Below are positions 36,390-45,953 of a stretch of DNA of 64,000 bases, piece by piece. Position 1 is the stretch's first letter. Each line of letters opens with the position of its first letter. The notes below the pieces were generated by a model. The model saw nothing but the letters and a program-made list of their open reading frames with translations, made no database searches and had not been told where the DNA came from. The position numbers and the translations under genes were made by a program. The DNA is from Pseudonocardia sp. HH130629-09 (GTDB lineage Bacteria > Actinomycetota > Actinomycetes > Mycobacteriales > Pseudonocardiaceae), in NCBI RefSeq assembly GCF_001294645.1, contig NZ_CP011868.1:4650001-4714000 (forward strand). Direction: 5' to 3'.

Positions 36390-36642
36390 ATGAACGACGA
36401 TCCGACCCCCCACCCACGAGGAATGAAGCAGACCCCTACACCGCCAGGCGGGGATCTGCTGCACGACGAGATTTCCCGAGCCGCCCAGGCGTTCGCCGAT
36501 GCCGTCGTGGCCTTTGACGAGCGCACCCGCGAACGCGACGACGCACTCGCCGACCGCGATCGCGCGCGAGAGCAGGCCCGCCAGCTCCGAGACGAGCTCG
36601 CCGCCGCCCGATCCGAGTTGTCGACGACCCGCGCCCTGCTAG
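36390..36642 (+). pseudogene. Coiled-coil protein of unknown function, cut by IS481
   Basis: About 84 codons from ATG 36390. The first 25 residues are Pro-rich. Then a long helix with heptad-like Ala, Leu, Arg and Glu spacing (RERDDALADRDRAREQARQL and on) suggests a coiled coil. The frame meets the IS481 end at 36643. Past the IS it stays open at 39020 for some 30 codons, but that text looks like unrelated DNA. The native C-terminus is therefore uncertain. No family recognised. Confidence 0.5.
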
Positions 36643-37065
36643 ATGTACCCGGCCAGGAGGTTGGTGACGGTGGCCGACGGCGTGGCTGCTTGAACGGGGA
36701 AGGCCCTTCGGGCGAGGTGGGAGGTGTCTGAAGCCGTCCATCTCGCCACGAAGGGCCTTCCACCGTGCACGCTAACGCTCGCCTGACCCTGCATGGGCGT
36801 CGACTGCTCGTCGCGCGAGTCCGCGACCATGGCCGCCCGCAGTCCCACGTCGCCCGCGAGCTCGGGGTCTCCCGCCAGTGCGTGTCCCGGTGGGTCACCC
36901 GCTACGACCGGGAAGGAGATCCCGGTCTGCGCGACCGGTCCTCCCGCCCACACCACAGCCCGACCCGTCACAGCGCCGACACCGAACAGGCGGTCCTGGC
37001 CGCGCGGCGTGAGCAGCGCTGCGGTCCGGCCGCGATTGCGGTTCCCCCGAGATCGTGGAGGGTTC

Positions 37066-37995
37066 TTATGCCGCGTCTCGGGTGAGGGCGGCGTTCTCGT
37101 AGTTGATCGGTGAGAGCCCGGCGGCGGCACTGTGTCGCCGCCGGTGGTTGTAGAAGCCGTAACACCAGTCGATGACCGCCGCCCGCGCCCTACTGATGGT
37201 GTCGAAGTCGTTGCGGGACAGCACTTCCCACTCCAGGCTGGAGAAGAACGCCTCCGCCGCGGCATTGTCGAAACACGACCCGACCCGGCCCATCGACTGA
37301 CGGATGTCGAGCCGCCGACACAGAGCGGTGAACGCGCCCGCGGTGTAGGTCGACCCGCGGTCGGTGTGGAAGATCACCCCGGCGATTCGGTCCGCCCCGC
37401 CGCGGGCCGCCACCGCCATCCGGATCGCCGCACACGCCAGCTCGGGGTTCGGGTGCAGCCCCGTGGCCGCGCCGAGCAGCCGCCGCGAGTACAGGTCGAT
37501 CACCGTGGCCAGATACAACTTCCCGGCCGCGGTGGGGATCTCGGTCATGTCCCCGACCCATCTGCGGTTCGGCTCGGCCGCAGTGAAACCCCGACGAAGC
37601 AGGTCCGGGAACTTCGGCGCCGTGCGGTCCTGGCGGGTCAGCCCGTTGTGCCGCTTGATCCGGCGGGCGACCAGGCCCTGGCGGCGCATCGAGTCCGCCA
37701 CGGTCTTCTCCGACACCCGCCATCCGGCCTCACACAGGTCGGCGTGCAGACGGGGTGAGCCGTGTAGCCGCTGGGCGTCGTCGAACGCCACGGCCACGGC
37801 GGCGTCCAACGCGCAGCGGCGCTTCTCGGTCGCGGTGGCACCACCGTCGGAACGCGCGGCGCGGTCGAGCCACTTGTACAGCCAGGAGATCGACACCCCC
37901 AACAGGGCGCAGGCCAGCGTGTGCGGCACCCGGTGGAAGGTCCTCTGGTCGGCGATGAAACGGGCCACGCTCACTTCGTCGCCTCCTTGACCCAC
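37066..37995 (-). CDS. IS3 transposase OrfB (catalytic)
   Basis: 309 residues with the rve integrase core: WVGDMTEIPTAAGKLYLATV (first Asp), VIFHTDRGSTYTAGAF (second Asp), AAAEAFFSSLEWEVL (Glu), then YNHRRRHSAAAGLSPINYE. It overlaps orfA by 25 bases in another frame, so the active OrfAB is probably made by -1 frameshifting, as in the family. Confidence 0.93.
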   Translation of the reverse strand: MGQGGDEVSVARFIADQRTFHRVPHTLACALLGVSISWLYKWLDRAARSDGGATATEKRRCALDAAVAVAFDDAQRLHGSPRLHADLCEAGWRVSEKTVADSMRRQGLVARRIKRHNGLTRQDRTAPKFPDLLRRGFTAAEPNRRWVGDMTEIPTAAGKLYLATVIDLYSRRLLGAATGLHPNPELACAAIRMAVAARGGADRIAGVIFHTDRGSTYTAGAFTALCRRLDIRQSMGRVGSCFDNAAAEAFFSSLEWEVLSRNDFDTISRARAAVIDWCYGFYNHRRRHSAAAGLSPINYENAALTRDAA

Positions 37996-38261
37996 AGGAC
38001 CACGGATCGCTTGAGGACATCACGCTCCATCCGCAGCTCGGCGTTCTCCGCGCGCAGCCGCTTGAGCTCCTCGACGCCGCCGCGAGACAGGCCCTCGGTG
38101 TCCTCGCGGGCCTCTCGTGCACGGGCCACCCAGTTGCCCAGCGTGCCCTCGTTGACCCCCAGGTCACGGGCGACCTGGGCGATCGGCTTGCCCGTCTCCT
38201 CCACGACCCGGACCGCTCCGTCACGGAACTCCCGGTCGTAGCGCTTCCGTACCTCTGGCAT
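37971..38261 (-). CDS. IS3 transposase OrfA (DNA-binding)
   Basis: 96 residues. Helix-turn-helix PIAQVARDLGVNEGTLGNWV, then a leucine-zipper-like helix LKRLRAENAELRMERDVLKR. This is the standard OrfA layout: it binds the IS ends and is joined to OrfB by frameshifting. Confidence 0.92.
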   Translation of the reverse strand: MPEVRKRYDREFRDGAVRVVEETGKPIAQVARDLGVNEGTLGNWVARAREAREDTEGLSRGGVEELKRLRAENAELRMERDVLKRSVVLWVKEATK

Positions 38262-39071
38262 CGCTACCCCTTATAGCTGATGCCTCCCCGATCATGGGGG
38301 AACCGCACGATCGCGGCCACCACCGGAGTCGCGGCGCGCTCGGTATCGCGGATCCTGGCCCGCCACGGCGTGGCTCGGCTGGCGGCCTGTGATCCCATCA
38401 CCGGCGCCCCGATCCGCGCCACCCGCGCCTCAGCCCACCGCTACGAACACGCCGCACCCGGTGAGCTGGTCCATGTTGATGTGAAGAAACTCGGCCGGAT
38501 CCCCGACGGCGGGGGCTGGCGGATCCACGGCCGCGGCCCCCGTCCGGGCGCGACCCGCCGCATCGGGTTCGACTACGTCCACGCCATGGTCGACGACCAC
38601 TCCCGCTTCGCCTACGCCGAGGTCCTGCCCGATGAGAAGGGCGCCACCTGCGCCGGTTTCGTTCAGCGCGCCGCGGCCGCGTTCGCCGCAGCCGGCATCG
38701 GCCGCATCGAGCGTGTGATCACCGACAACGCCCGCAACTACCGCGGCTGCCGGGTATTCGCCGAGGCCGTGACCGGTCTCGGAGCACGCCAGAAGTTCAT
38801 CCGGCCGCACTGCCCGTGGATCAACGGCAAGGTGGAGAGGTTCAACCGGACCCTGGCCATCGAATGGGCCTACCGGCGTCCCTACGCCACCAACGACGAC
38901 CGCACACTGGCACTCAGCGCCTGGCTCGAGTACTACAACCAGCGACGCCCTCACACCGCTTGCGCGGGCCGCTCCCCAATCAGCCGCCTGTCACCAACGT
39001 GATGGCCGGCTACATCTAGCCCCTCATCGGCCTCCGCCGGACTGGGCACCGCACCGAGACGCGCCAGGGCT

Positions 39072-39413
39072 GCGCATTGGTTGGCTCATGTCCCCGACGA
39101 TCGGTTCGACGGATTCTGGGGCACCGTGGATGCGGCGCTGGCGCCGGGCGGGCATGTGGTGATCGTCGACGTGGCCCCCGAGGAGCAGCGGATCGAGGAA
39201 CACATTCACGAATGCGATTCTGTTCCGTTGACGCGGCGGCGGCTCCGCGACGGGCGTCAGTACGACGTGGTGAAGAAGTACTGGGAACCCGACGAGCTGA
39301 TCGAACGGATCACGCCGCTCGGGTTCACCGGGACCGGGACGAAGATCGGCGCGGGGGACGGTCTCGGGTTCGTGGTGTGGGACGTCTTCAGGAGCAGCGA
39401 TGACCAGTCTTGA
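39072..39413 (+). pseudogene. Methyltransferase fragment (N-terminal half lost)
   Basis: The text AHWLAHVPDDRFDGFWGTVD followed by PGGHVVIVDVAPEE is the second half of a class I SAM methyltransferase. The first half with the SAM-binding motif is missing; upstream sequence changes character near 39070. An internal ATG at 39081 could start a 110-residue remnant. Its end overlaps the next methyltransferase gene by 14 bases, so the pair was once an operon. Confidence 0.65.
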
Positions 39414-40215
39414 GATCTACAACCCGCGGATGACCTACAACACCGCCGCGGTCGACTACGACACGACCTCGGTGGACTTCTGGCGCTACGCCGCGGTCGA
39501 GACGGTGCAGCGGCTGAACCTTCCCCCGGGAGCGTCGGTGCTCGATGTGGCGTGCGGGCCGGGGCCGGCGGCGTTGGCCGCGGCGGAGGCGGTGGGGCCT
39601 CGGGGGTCGGTCCTCGGGATCGACATCGCCGAGGAGATGATCGCCCTGGCTCGCGGGCACGCCGCCGAGGCGCAGGTGGCGCAGGCCGAGTTCGTCGTGG
39701 GGAGCATGGACGATCTCGATGTCGGCGTGGATCGGTTCGACGCGGCGACGTGCGTGTTCGGGATCTTCTTCGCGCGTGATGTGCGGGAGAGCATCGCCGG
39801 GATGGCCCGCGCGGTCCGGTCCGAAGGGCAGGTCGCGGTCACCTCGTTGGGCCCGAAGTTCTTCTCCCCGCTCTACGGGGCGTTCATCGAGGCCGCGCTG
39901 GGTGAGCATCCCGGGCTCGACGTCGACGTGCCGTGGCACCGGACCGAGGTCCCCGAGGTGATGCGCGCGCATCTGCAGGCTGCGGGCCTCGACCAGGTCG
40001 AGGTGGTCCACGAGGTCAGCTCGCTGCCTCTGCGGACGCCGCAGGACTGGTGGCGCATCGCGACCGGGACCGGGATCCGTCGGCTGATCATGGAGCTGGA
40101 GCCGTCGGCGGCGGAGCGGGTCCGCGAGCAGAACCTGGCCTGGATCGCCGAGCAGGGCATCGATCACGTGGAGCTCGGTGTCATCTACTGCCGCGGGGTG
40201 GTGCCGGCCGGCTGA
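39400..40215 (+). CDS. SAM-dependent methyltransferase (UbiE/COQ5-like)
   Basis: 271 residues. ASVLDVACGPGPAALAAAEA is motif I, VLGIDIAEEMIALARGHAAE motif II, AATCVFGIFFARD motif IV. The long C-terminal part (PFYGAFIEAAL-like region, then WWRIATGTGIRRLI) matches COQ5-type small-molecule methyltransferases. It is complete. Neighbouring genes give no clear pathway, and the partner gene upstream is broken. It ends at a hairpin that also faces the convergent MFS gene. Confidence 0.88.
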   Translation: MTSLEIYNPRMTYNTAAVDYDTTSVDFWRYAAVETVQRLNLPPGASVLDVACGPGPAALAAAEAVGPRGSVLGIDIAEEMIALARGHAAEAQVAQAEFVVGSMDDLDVGVDRFDAATCVFGIFFARDVRESIAGMARAVRSEGQVAVTSLGPKFFSPLYGAFIEAALGEHPGLDVDVPWHRTEVPEVMRAHLQAAGLDQVEVVHEVSSLPLRTPQDWWRIATGTGIRRLIMELEPSAAERVREQNLAWIAEQGIDHVELGVIYCRGVVPAG

Positions 40216-40238
40216 GCGGCCGCGGCCGGGGCCGCTCA
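40213..40238. terminator. Likely bidirectional terminator
   Basis: GAGCGGCC and GGCCGCTC form an 8-bp stem with an 8-base loop, overlapping the methyltransferase stop and lying between convergent genes. There is no U tract, as is common in actinobacteria. Confidence 0.45.
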
Positions 40239-40261
40239 CCGACCGGCCCCAGGAGTCGCTC

Positions 40262-41555
40262 TCACCTGCTCCCCGGTTGTGGTGCTCGGGTGAGAGCGAC
40301 GACTGCGGTGGCCGCAGTGGCCGCGACGAGGAGCGCGAGGAGCGCGACAACGCCGTGGCCGAGTCCGGTCGCGATCACGGCGGCCGCGACCAGTGGGGCG
40401 AAGCTGGAGATGGTGCTGCCGAGCTGGTAGGTGATCGAGACCGCGGAGAAGCGGACCTCGGCGGGGAAGGTGGTGGCCAGGAGTCCGGCGATCCCGGCGT
40501 AGACGGCGCCGTGGCCGAGGGTCATGGCCGGGACGAAGGTCGCGAGCGTGGCGGGCAGGGTTCCGCCCGGCGCCCAGGCCAGTCCAGGCAGCAGAGCGAG
40601 TGCGCCGGCGGCGAGTCCGCCGAGGATGACCGGGCGGTAGCCGATCCGGTCACACAGTGCCCCGAAGGCCGGTGTGACGGCGCACTGGCCCGCCGCGGCG
40701 ATCATCAGGGCGAGCAGGGCAGTGCTGCGGTGCTCCCCCGTCGGTCCGGAGGCGACGCTGAGCAGCCAGACGGTGAACAGGGTGACGATCGTGCCGTGGC
40801 CCAGTGCCGCGGCGATGCCCGCGGCTATCCGACCCGGATGGTCGCGCACGGCCGCCAGCAGCGGCCGGTCGAGGAGTCGGCGGGCCGAGCGTGCGCGGGT
40901 GAAGTCGGGTCCGTCGTCGAGCCGGAGCCGGATGAACAGCCCGACCCCGACCAGCAGCACCGAGACCAGGAACGGGATCCGCCATCCCCAGGAGTAGAAC
41001 TGCTCGTCGGGCAGGGTGGCGGCGGCGCTGAACGCCACGGTGCCCAGGAACAGACCCGCCGGGAACCCCAGCTGCGGCCAGCTGCCGAAGAACGCCCGTC
41101 GCCCGGGTGGGGCGTGTTCCACCGCGAGCAGGACCGCCCCACTCCCCACCGACGGCAAGCCCCTGCAGGATCCTCAGTGTGACCAGCAGGACCGGTGCCC
41201 AGATCCCGATCTGGTCGTAGGTGGGGAGCAGGCCGATCCCGACCGTGGCAGCCCCCATGAGGAGCACCGATGCCACGAGCAGCCGTGTGCGCCCGACCCG
41301 GTCACCGAAGTGCCCGGCGACGAGCCCACCGACCGGGCGGGCGACGAACCCAGCGGCGTAGGTACCGAACGCCGCCATCGTCGAGACCGCAGCGGACCCG
41401 GCCGGCAGGAACAGCGGGCCCAGGACCAGGGCGGCCGCGGTGGAGTAGAGGTAGAAGTCGTACCACTCGATCGTCGATCCGACGGTCGAGGAGACCAGCA
41501 CCCGCTGCCGCGTCCTGGTCGGGTCCGGAAGGGGCGGGGCGGGGGTACCGGTCAT
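40262..41555 (-). pseudogene. MHS-family MFS transporter, one frameshift
   Basis: About 430 residues. The N-terminal frame (ATG 41555) has STIEWYDFYLYSTAAALVL, typical of the metabolite:H+ symporters (ProP, ShiA, KgtP), then GHFGDRVGRTRLLVASVLLM and LRILQGLAVGGEWGG. Near 41140 the homologous text moves one frame (AVLLAVEHAPPGRRAFFGSW) and continues to 40262. One missing or extra base explains it, so it could also be a sequencing error. It would import an organic acid or betaine-like solute, probably the substrate handled by the two genes upstream. Confidence 0.82.
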
Positions 41556-41610
41556 GCTCTCCTCCAGATCGTGGTCCCGCCCCGAGGCGGTCCGGCTCCG
41601 GCCTGCGGGC

Positions 41611-42456
41611 TCAGCTGATGCGGGTGATCGCCGTGGTCGAGCCGGTGGGGTCGATGTCGAGCACGACCGCTCCCAGGGCCAGGGGCCCCTCGGCGAGGGT
41701 GTACGCGGGCAGCGTCGTGTGGTCCTCACCGCGCAGCTTCGCGACGAAGTGCATCGGGTCGAATCCACCGCCGGTGTGCCCCAGACGTCCGGTCATGCCG
41801 AGTTCGGTGACGTAGCCGGTGCCGGCCGGCAGGATGTGGCCGCGCAGGGTCGGATCGTGGGTGTGGGTGCCGAGTACGCCGGCGACCTGGCCGTCGATGG
41901 CGGCGGCGAACGACGCCTTCTCCCACGGGGACTCGCCGTGCAGGTCGATCACCACCGCGCCGGGCAGGTCGTGGGAGGCCACGATGTCCTGCCAGGACGG
42001 CCACAGCGGACGCGGCATCGGGGCGGCCATGCCGGGCAGCTCCGCCGTCGGCGACAGCAGGTTGATCACCGTCAGCGTCGTGTCGCGGCCGGTGAGGGCG
42101 AGCAGGCCCTGGCCGCGGTCCTCCTCGAGGTTGAGGGGCCGCACGACCTGGGGGTAGGCGAGAATCTTGTCCACGTCCGGCCCGTCCCAGGAGTGGTTCC
42201 CGCCGGTGATCGCGTCCACGCCGGCGTCGAGGAGCTCGTCGACGACCTCGACGGTCATGCCGAACCCGTCCATCGGGTTCGGCCCGGTGACCGCGCAGTT
42301 CTCGGCGTTCACCACGACCCAGTCCAGCCCGTGGTCCGCGCGCAGCTGCGGTACCCGCCCGGCCAGCCAGCGGGCCGCCTCCTCCCCCACGACGTCACCG
42401 ACGCAGAGGACACGCTGCGCGCGTGCGGGCCGGCGGTGCCCGTCGGTGGCGCTCAC
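41611..42456 (-). CDS. YmdB-like metallophosphoesterase
   Basis: 281 residues from GTG 42456, which overlaps the stop of the upstream gene. RVLCVGDVVGEEAARWL, VVVNAENCAVTGPNPM, DAITGGNHSWDG and GVLGTHTHDPT are the conserved metal-binding blocks (GDxxG, NxEN, GNHxxD, HTH) of the TIGR00282/YmdB family of 2',3'-cyclic-nucleotide phosphodiesterases. It is normally a lone gene, and its pairing with a MetE-like enzyme and a transporter under an RpiR regulator is unusual. Its role in the locus is not clear. Confidence 0.88.
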   Translation of the reverse strand: MSATDGHRRPARAQRVLCVGDVVGEEAARWLAGRVPQLRADHGLDWVVVNAENCAVTGPNPMDGFGMTVEVVDELLDAGVDAITGGNHSWDGPDVDKILAYPQVVRPLNLEEDRGQGLLALTGRDTTLTVINLLSPTAELPGMAAPMPRPLWPSWQDIVASHDLPGAVVIDLHGESPWEKASFAAAIDGQVAGVLGTHTHDPTLRGHILPAGTGYVTELGMTGRLGHTGGGFDPMHFVAKLRGEDHTTLPAYTLAEGPLALGAVVLDIDPTGSTTAITRIS

Positions 42457-43637
42457 CCGCCCACCCCGGCAGCGCGGACTCGGCCGCGCGACCGGAGGGC
42501 GTCGGTCGCCAGACGGGCTCCCTCGGTCAGGGAGGCGAGCTTGGTCCAGGCGATCCTCGGGTGGACGGGCAGGAACGAGGCGAAGGTGGAGAAGCCGCAG
42601 TCGGTGCCGGCGATGACCCGCTCGACCCCGACGGTGTCGGCGTAGCGCACGATGCGCTCGGCGACCAGCTCCGGGTGCTCGACGTAGTTGGTGCACGTGT
42701 CGATCACGCCCGGCACCAGGATCTTGTCCTCGGGCAGCGTGAAGTCCTCGAACACCCGCCACTCGTGGGCGTGACGGGGGTTCGCCGCCTCCATCAGCAC
42801 CCCACGGGGCCGGCCGGTCATCACGACGTCGACGATGTCGGCGAGATCGACGTCGCGGTGGTGCGGGGACTCGTAGTTGCCCCAGCACAGGTGCATCCGC
42901 ATCCGGTCCGGGGCGATGCCCGCGGTGGCGGCGTTGAGAGCCTCGACATGCCCGGCGATGGCGCGGCGGAACTCCGCGATCGTGGCGTCGGCGTACTGGG
43001 CGTGGCGACCCATCGCGAGGTCCGGGCAGTCGATCTGCAGCACGAACCCGGCGGCGACGATCGCCTCGTACTCGGTGCGCATCGCGTCGGCCAGGGCTCC
43101 GAGGTAGGCCTCGTGCGAGCCGTAGTACTGGTCGGCCAGATAGATCGCGATGACCCCCGGAGATGCCGCGGTCACCACGACCTCGGCCGGCGCCGCGTCC
43201 CCGGCGGCGTCGACCGCGGCACGCAGCTCCTTCATCTCCTGCGCAAGGTCCTCGACCCCCGTGTAGCGCACCGGCCCCGTGCACGACGGCGTCGCGGTCA
43301 CCAGGCCGTCGAGAGCCTGGGCGGTGATCTCCGGGTAGTCCTCGAGGTCGGCCAGCGACAGCGCGCCGGCCTCGCCGTCGAAGCCCGACATCCGCTCCTT
43401 CACGTACGTCGCGTAGCCGATCTTGCCCTGCTCACCGTCACTGCCGACGTCGATCCCGGTCTCCCCCTGGCGCTGGAGCACCAGTCGGGTCGCCTCGCGC
43501 ACCATCTGCGGGAGCCGGGTCAGCGCCTCCTCGTCCGCGACGCCGGTCTCGCGCGCCACCATCAGCTCGGCCAGTTCGGGCGGACGCGGAAGGCTGCCCG
43601 TGTGGGTGGTCAGAACACGGTCTGTGCGGCTCGTCAT
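42453..43637 (-). CDS. MetE-like (cobalamin-independent methionine synthase II family) enzyme
   Basis: 394 residues, the size of the single C-terminal barrel of MetE. TTHTGSLPRPPEL is the family N-terminus, MRMHLCWGNYESPHHRD holds the zinc His and Cys, and AGTDCGFSTFASFLPVHPRI the third ligand Cys. Such short proteins move alkyl groups between thiols or open epoxides (epoxyalkane:CoM transferase type), so the substrate need not be homocysteine. It is first in an operon with the YmdB-like protein and divergent from the RpiR regulator. Confidence 0.86.
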   Translation of the reverse strand: MTSRTDRVLTTHTGSLPRPPELAELMVARETGVADEEALTRLPQMVREATRLVLQRQGETGIDVGSDGEQGKIGYATYVKERMSGFDGEAGALSLADLEDYPEITAQALDGLVTATPSCTGPVRYTGVEDLAQEMKELRAAVDAAGDAAPAEVVVTAASPGVIAIYLADQYYGSHEAYLGALADAMRTEYEAIVAAGFVLQIDCPDLAMGRHAQYADATIAEFRRAIAGHVEALNAATAGIAPDRMRMHLCWGNYESPHHRDVDLADIVDVVMTGRPRGVLMEAANPRHAHEWRVFEDFTLPEDKILVPGVIDTCTNYVEHPELVAERIVRYADTVGVERVIAGTDCGFSTFASFLPVHPRIAWTKLASLTEGARLATDALRSRGRVRAAGVGG

Positions 43638-43764
43638 CACGCCCTCCGAAGCTAGGGACCGCGATGAAACTCCGTCCTCAGCGGAGGTGAACGATGGATG
43701 GAACTTCCCACCGGTTTCGGTGGAACCCACGGAAGTCGGGCGACGGTCCGCATAGGGTCGAGTC

Positions 43765-44661
43765 ATGGCTCGACCGGTTCCTCCCCCCGTCGCCCCGGAC
43801 ACCGACGCGCGTCCGGCACTCGCCCTGGTCGGCACGGTCACGGCCCGCATCCGCGCGCTGCGGCCGAGCCTGTCGCCGACCGGAGCCCGGATCGGCGACG
43901 CCGTGCTCGCCGCTCCGGCCGAGATCGTGGGGCTGACCGTGAGCGAGCTGGCCGACCGCACCGACACCTCCGTCGGGAGTGTCGTGCGGTTCTGCCAGGA
44001 CAACCTCGGTCTGAAGGGCTTCCACGACCTGAAGCTCCGCCTGGCGGCCGAGACCACACCGAGTGCCGACGCAGGCGTGCAGGCCCCCGGCACCCCGACC
44101 GACACGGTGCGCGCCGTCCTCGCCGCGGCGACCGCAGGGCTCGAGCAGCTGCCCGGCTCCCTCGACTACGCCGTGCTGGCCGAGATCGTCCGCCTGCTGC
44201 GCCGGGCCGAGCGGGTCCTCGTCGCCGGGGTGGGCACGTCCGCGCCGATCGCGGCCGATGCCGGATACCGGCTACGCATGCTCGGCGTGCGCACGGAAGT
44301 ACTGACCGACCCGCACCAGCAGCACCTCGCCGCCCGCACACTGGGCCCCCGGGGATGCTGTCTCGCGATCAGCCACACCGGTCAGACCCAGGAGACCCTC
44401 ACCGCGCTGCGCGCTGCCACCGAGAGCGGGGCCGTCACCATCGGGGTCACCAGCTACCTGCGTTCCCCGTTCACCGAGCTCTGCCGCCACGCGGTCGTCG
44501 CCGGTGCCCCCGAACGACACGGCCTGGAAGCCACGGCCAGCCGCCTCGTCCACCTCGCCGTCGTCGACATCCTCGTCGCGCTCCTCGCCGACGACGACCC
44601 CACCGCGGCCTCGACCGCCCAGCAGCTCTACACCGACGCCATCACCGCCCACCGCGTCTGA
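43765..44661 (+). CDS. RpiR/MurR-family transcriptional regulator
   Basis: 298 residues. N-terminal HTH_6 domain (about 25-100) with ELADRTDTSVGSVVRFCQDN. The C-terminal SIS sugar-phosphate-binding domain (about 125-260) shows VLVAGVGTSAPIAADAGYRL and AISHTGQTQETL. It lies divergent from the MetE-like/YmdB/MHS genes with 127 bases between, so it probably controls them. SIS domains sense phosphorylated sugars, which does not fit the MetE-like partner in an obvious way. Confidence 0.88.
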   Translation: MARPVPPPVAPDTDARPALALVGTVTARIRALRPSLSPTGARIGDAVLAAPAEIVGLTVSELADRTDTSVGSVVRFCQDNLGLKGFHDLKLRLAAETTPSADAGVQAPGTPTDTVRAVLAAATAGLEQLPGSLDYAVLAEIVRLLRRAERVLVAGVGTSAPIAADAGYRLRMLGVRTEVLTDPHQQHLAARTLGPRGCCLAISHTGQTQETLTALRAATESGAVTIGVTSYLRSPFTELCRHAVVAGAPERHGLEATASRLVHLAVVDILVALLADDDPTAASTAQQLYTDAITAHRV

Positions 44662-44663
44662 CC

Positions 44664-44692
44664 CGAGCCGGTCCGGCCGGAGCGTCGGCTCG
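44664..44692 (+). terminator. Possible terminator after the RpiR gene
   Basis: CGAGCCG and CGGCTCG can pair with a 15-base loop a few bases after the stop. No U tract. The remaining bases to 44949 (about 260) show no gene or repeat that I can name. Confidence 0.35.
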
Positions 44693-44949
44693 TCGAGCCC
44701 GCCTGCGGCCGAACCCGCCGTCGTTCGCCATGTCGACGTCCCGATCCATTCCGCCGAGCCGGGGAAAAGGACCGCCCCGCTCTCGAACCACCGAGCTCCA
44801 GCGAATGCGACACCACTCATGTGTTCACCGTGACCGAGACCGGCACCGCGGCGCTGGAATCCGGGGCGCAGTTCTCCGCTCGCTAGCGTGAACTTCTGCC
44901 GAGGGTCTGGACACTGCGGGGCACGTCGCCTGCACAGTGCGCCACGGCA

Positions 44950-45766
44950 GTGACGGAGTCACCGGTCCCGGCGACCGATGTGGTCGCCGGGCGCTACATC
45001 CTCGCGACCCACATCGGTAGCGGGTCCACCGCGACGGTCTATCAAGCCTGGAACCCACCGGGGAATCGGGCCGTCGCGGTCAAACTGCTCCTCGACAGGT
45101 GCGACGTCACCGGGTTGAACCGGCAACGCCGCGAGCTGCGCGCCATGCAGCACCTGTCCATCCGAGCCTCGTGCGGCTGCTGGACGGAGGCGTCGACGCC
45201 GGCCGCCCCTACCTGGTCTCCGAGCTCGTCGAGGGCCGGACCCTGGCCGCACGACTCGACCAGGGCCCCCTCACCGTGCAGGAGACGGCGCAGGTCGGGG
45301 TCGACATCGCGTCGGGGCTGGCGCACCTGCACGCCCGCGGCGTCGTACACCGCAACATCAAGCCCGCCAACATCTTCCTCTGCTCCCGCACCGAGCGGGC
45401 ACGTCTGGCGGACTTCGGCAGCGCCCGCGTCATGGGCTACACCGCACTGACCCAGCTCAACACGCTCCTCGGCGCCGCGAGCTACCTCGCGCCCGAACAG
45501 GTCACCGGCGAGGCCGTCACACCCGCCGTCGACGTCTACGCCCTGGCCCTGCCCTGGTCCTGGTCCTGCTCGAAGCCCACACCGGGCGTCGCGAGTACCC
45601 CGGCGACACCATGGAATCCGCAATCGACCGGCTCCATCGGCCACCACGCATTCCCGACACCCTGCCCGGCCACCTGCGCCACGCCCTCTTCGACGCGACC
45701 TACCAGCGGGCCGAGGACCGCCTGATAGCCGCCGATATGGCAATGCGGCTGCAACACCGTCGGTAG
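44950..45766 (+). pseudogene. Serine/threonine protein kinase, decayed
   Basis: Homology runs through three frames. The start (GTG 44950) has YILATHIGSGSTATVYQAWN (glycine loop) and AVAVKLLLD (Lys). A shift near 45165 leads to HPSLVRLLDGGVDAGRPYLV, RGVVHRNIKPANIFLCSR and LADFGSARVMGY. Another shift near 45545 leads to the end at 45766. The catalytic HRD Asp is Asn here (HRN), so even a repaired protein would lack the usual base. It has no transmembrane part. It is a degenerating STYKc-type gene. Confidence 0.78.
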
Positions 45767-45953
45767 CAGTTCTCGGCGAGATTTCACGCCACCGAGCACG
45801 CAGGCACCATTGCGTCTGCAATCGGCGCCCCACCCGAGTGCCCGCGGCCGCACAGCGTCACCACCACCGCCGCGCGTCGTCGCCGGTTTCGAATCGCGGT
45901 TCTTCCGCCGTTTGGGCGAGTATCCACACGCCCCGCAGTTCCGGCACACAATG

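Larger units (their letters stand above)
37037..38307 (-). mobile_element. IS3-family element (1271 bp)
   Basis: Ends TGCGGTTCCCCC at both sides in inverted orientation. CGAT is duplicated at 37033-37036 and 38308-38311. Two overlapping genes, orfA and orfB, are on the minus strand. Confidence 0.92.
36765..39002 (+). pseudogene. IS481-family transposase split by IS3
   Basis: The N-terminal part (36765-37036) has tandem helix-turn-helix text: SHVARELGVSRQCVSRWVTR. The C-terminal part (38312-39002) has the integrase core: GELVHVDVKKLGRIPDGGG (first Asp), RIERVITDNARNYRG (second Asp), PHCPWINGKVERFNRTLAIE (Glu). The halves join in frame as GPAAI-AATTGV when IS3 and one CGAT are removed. It was intact before the IS3 entered. 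Confidence 0.9.
36643..39015 (+). mobile_element. IS481-family element interrupted by an IS3 element
   Basis: Ends ATGTACCCGGCCA (left) and, from the right, ATGTAGCCGGCCA. CTAG is duplicated at 36639-36642 and 39016-39019. Without the IS3 it is about 1.1 kb with one transposase gene. Confidence 0.88.

Noticed and set aside
40178-41182. Plus-strand frame opposite the MHS transporter
   Set aside because: Composition (Gly, Arg, Gln, Asp) is typical of an antisense frame; the minus strand has clear transporter homology.
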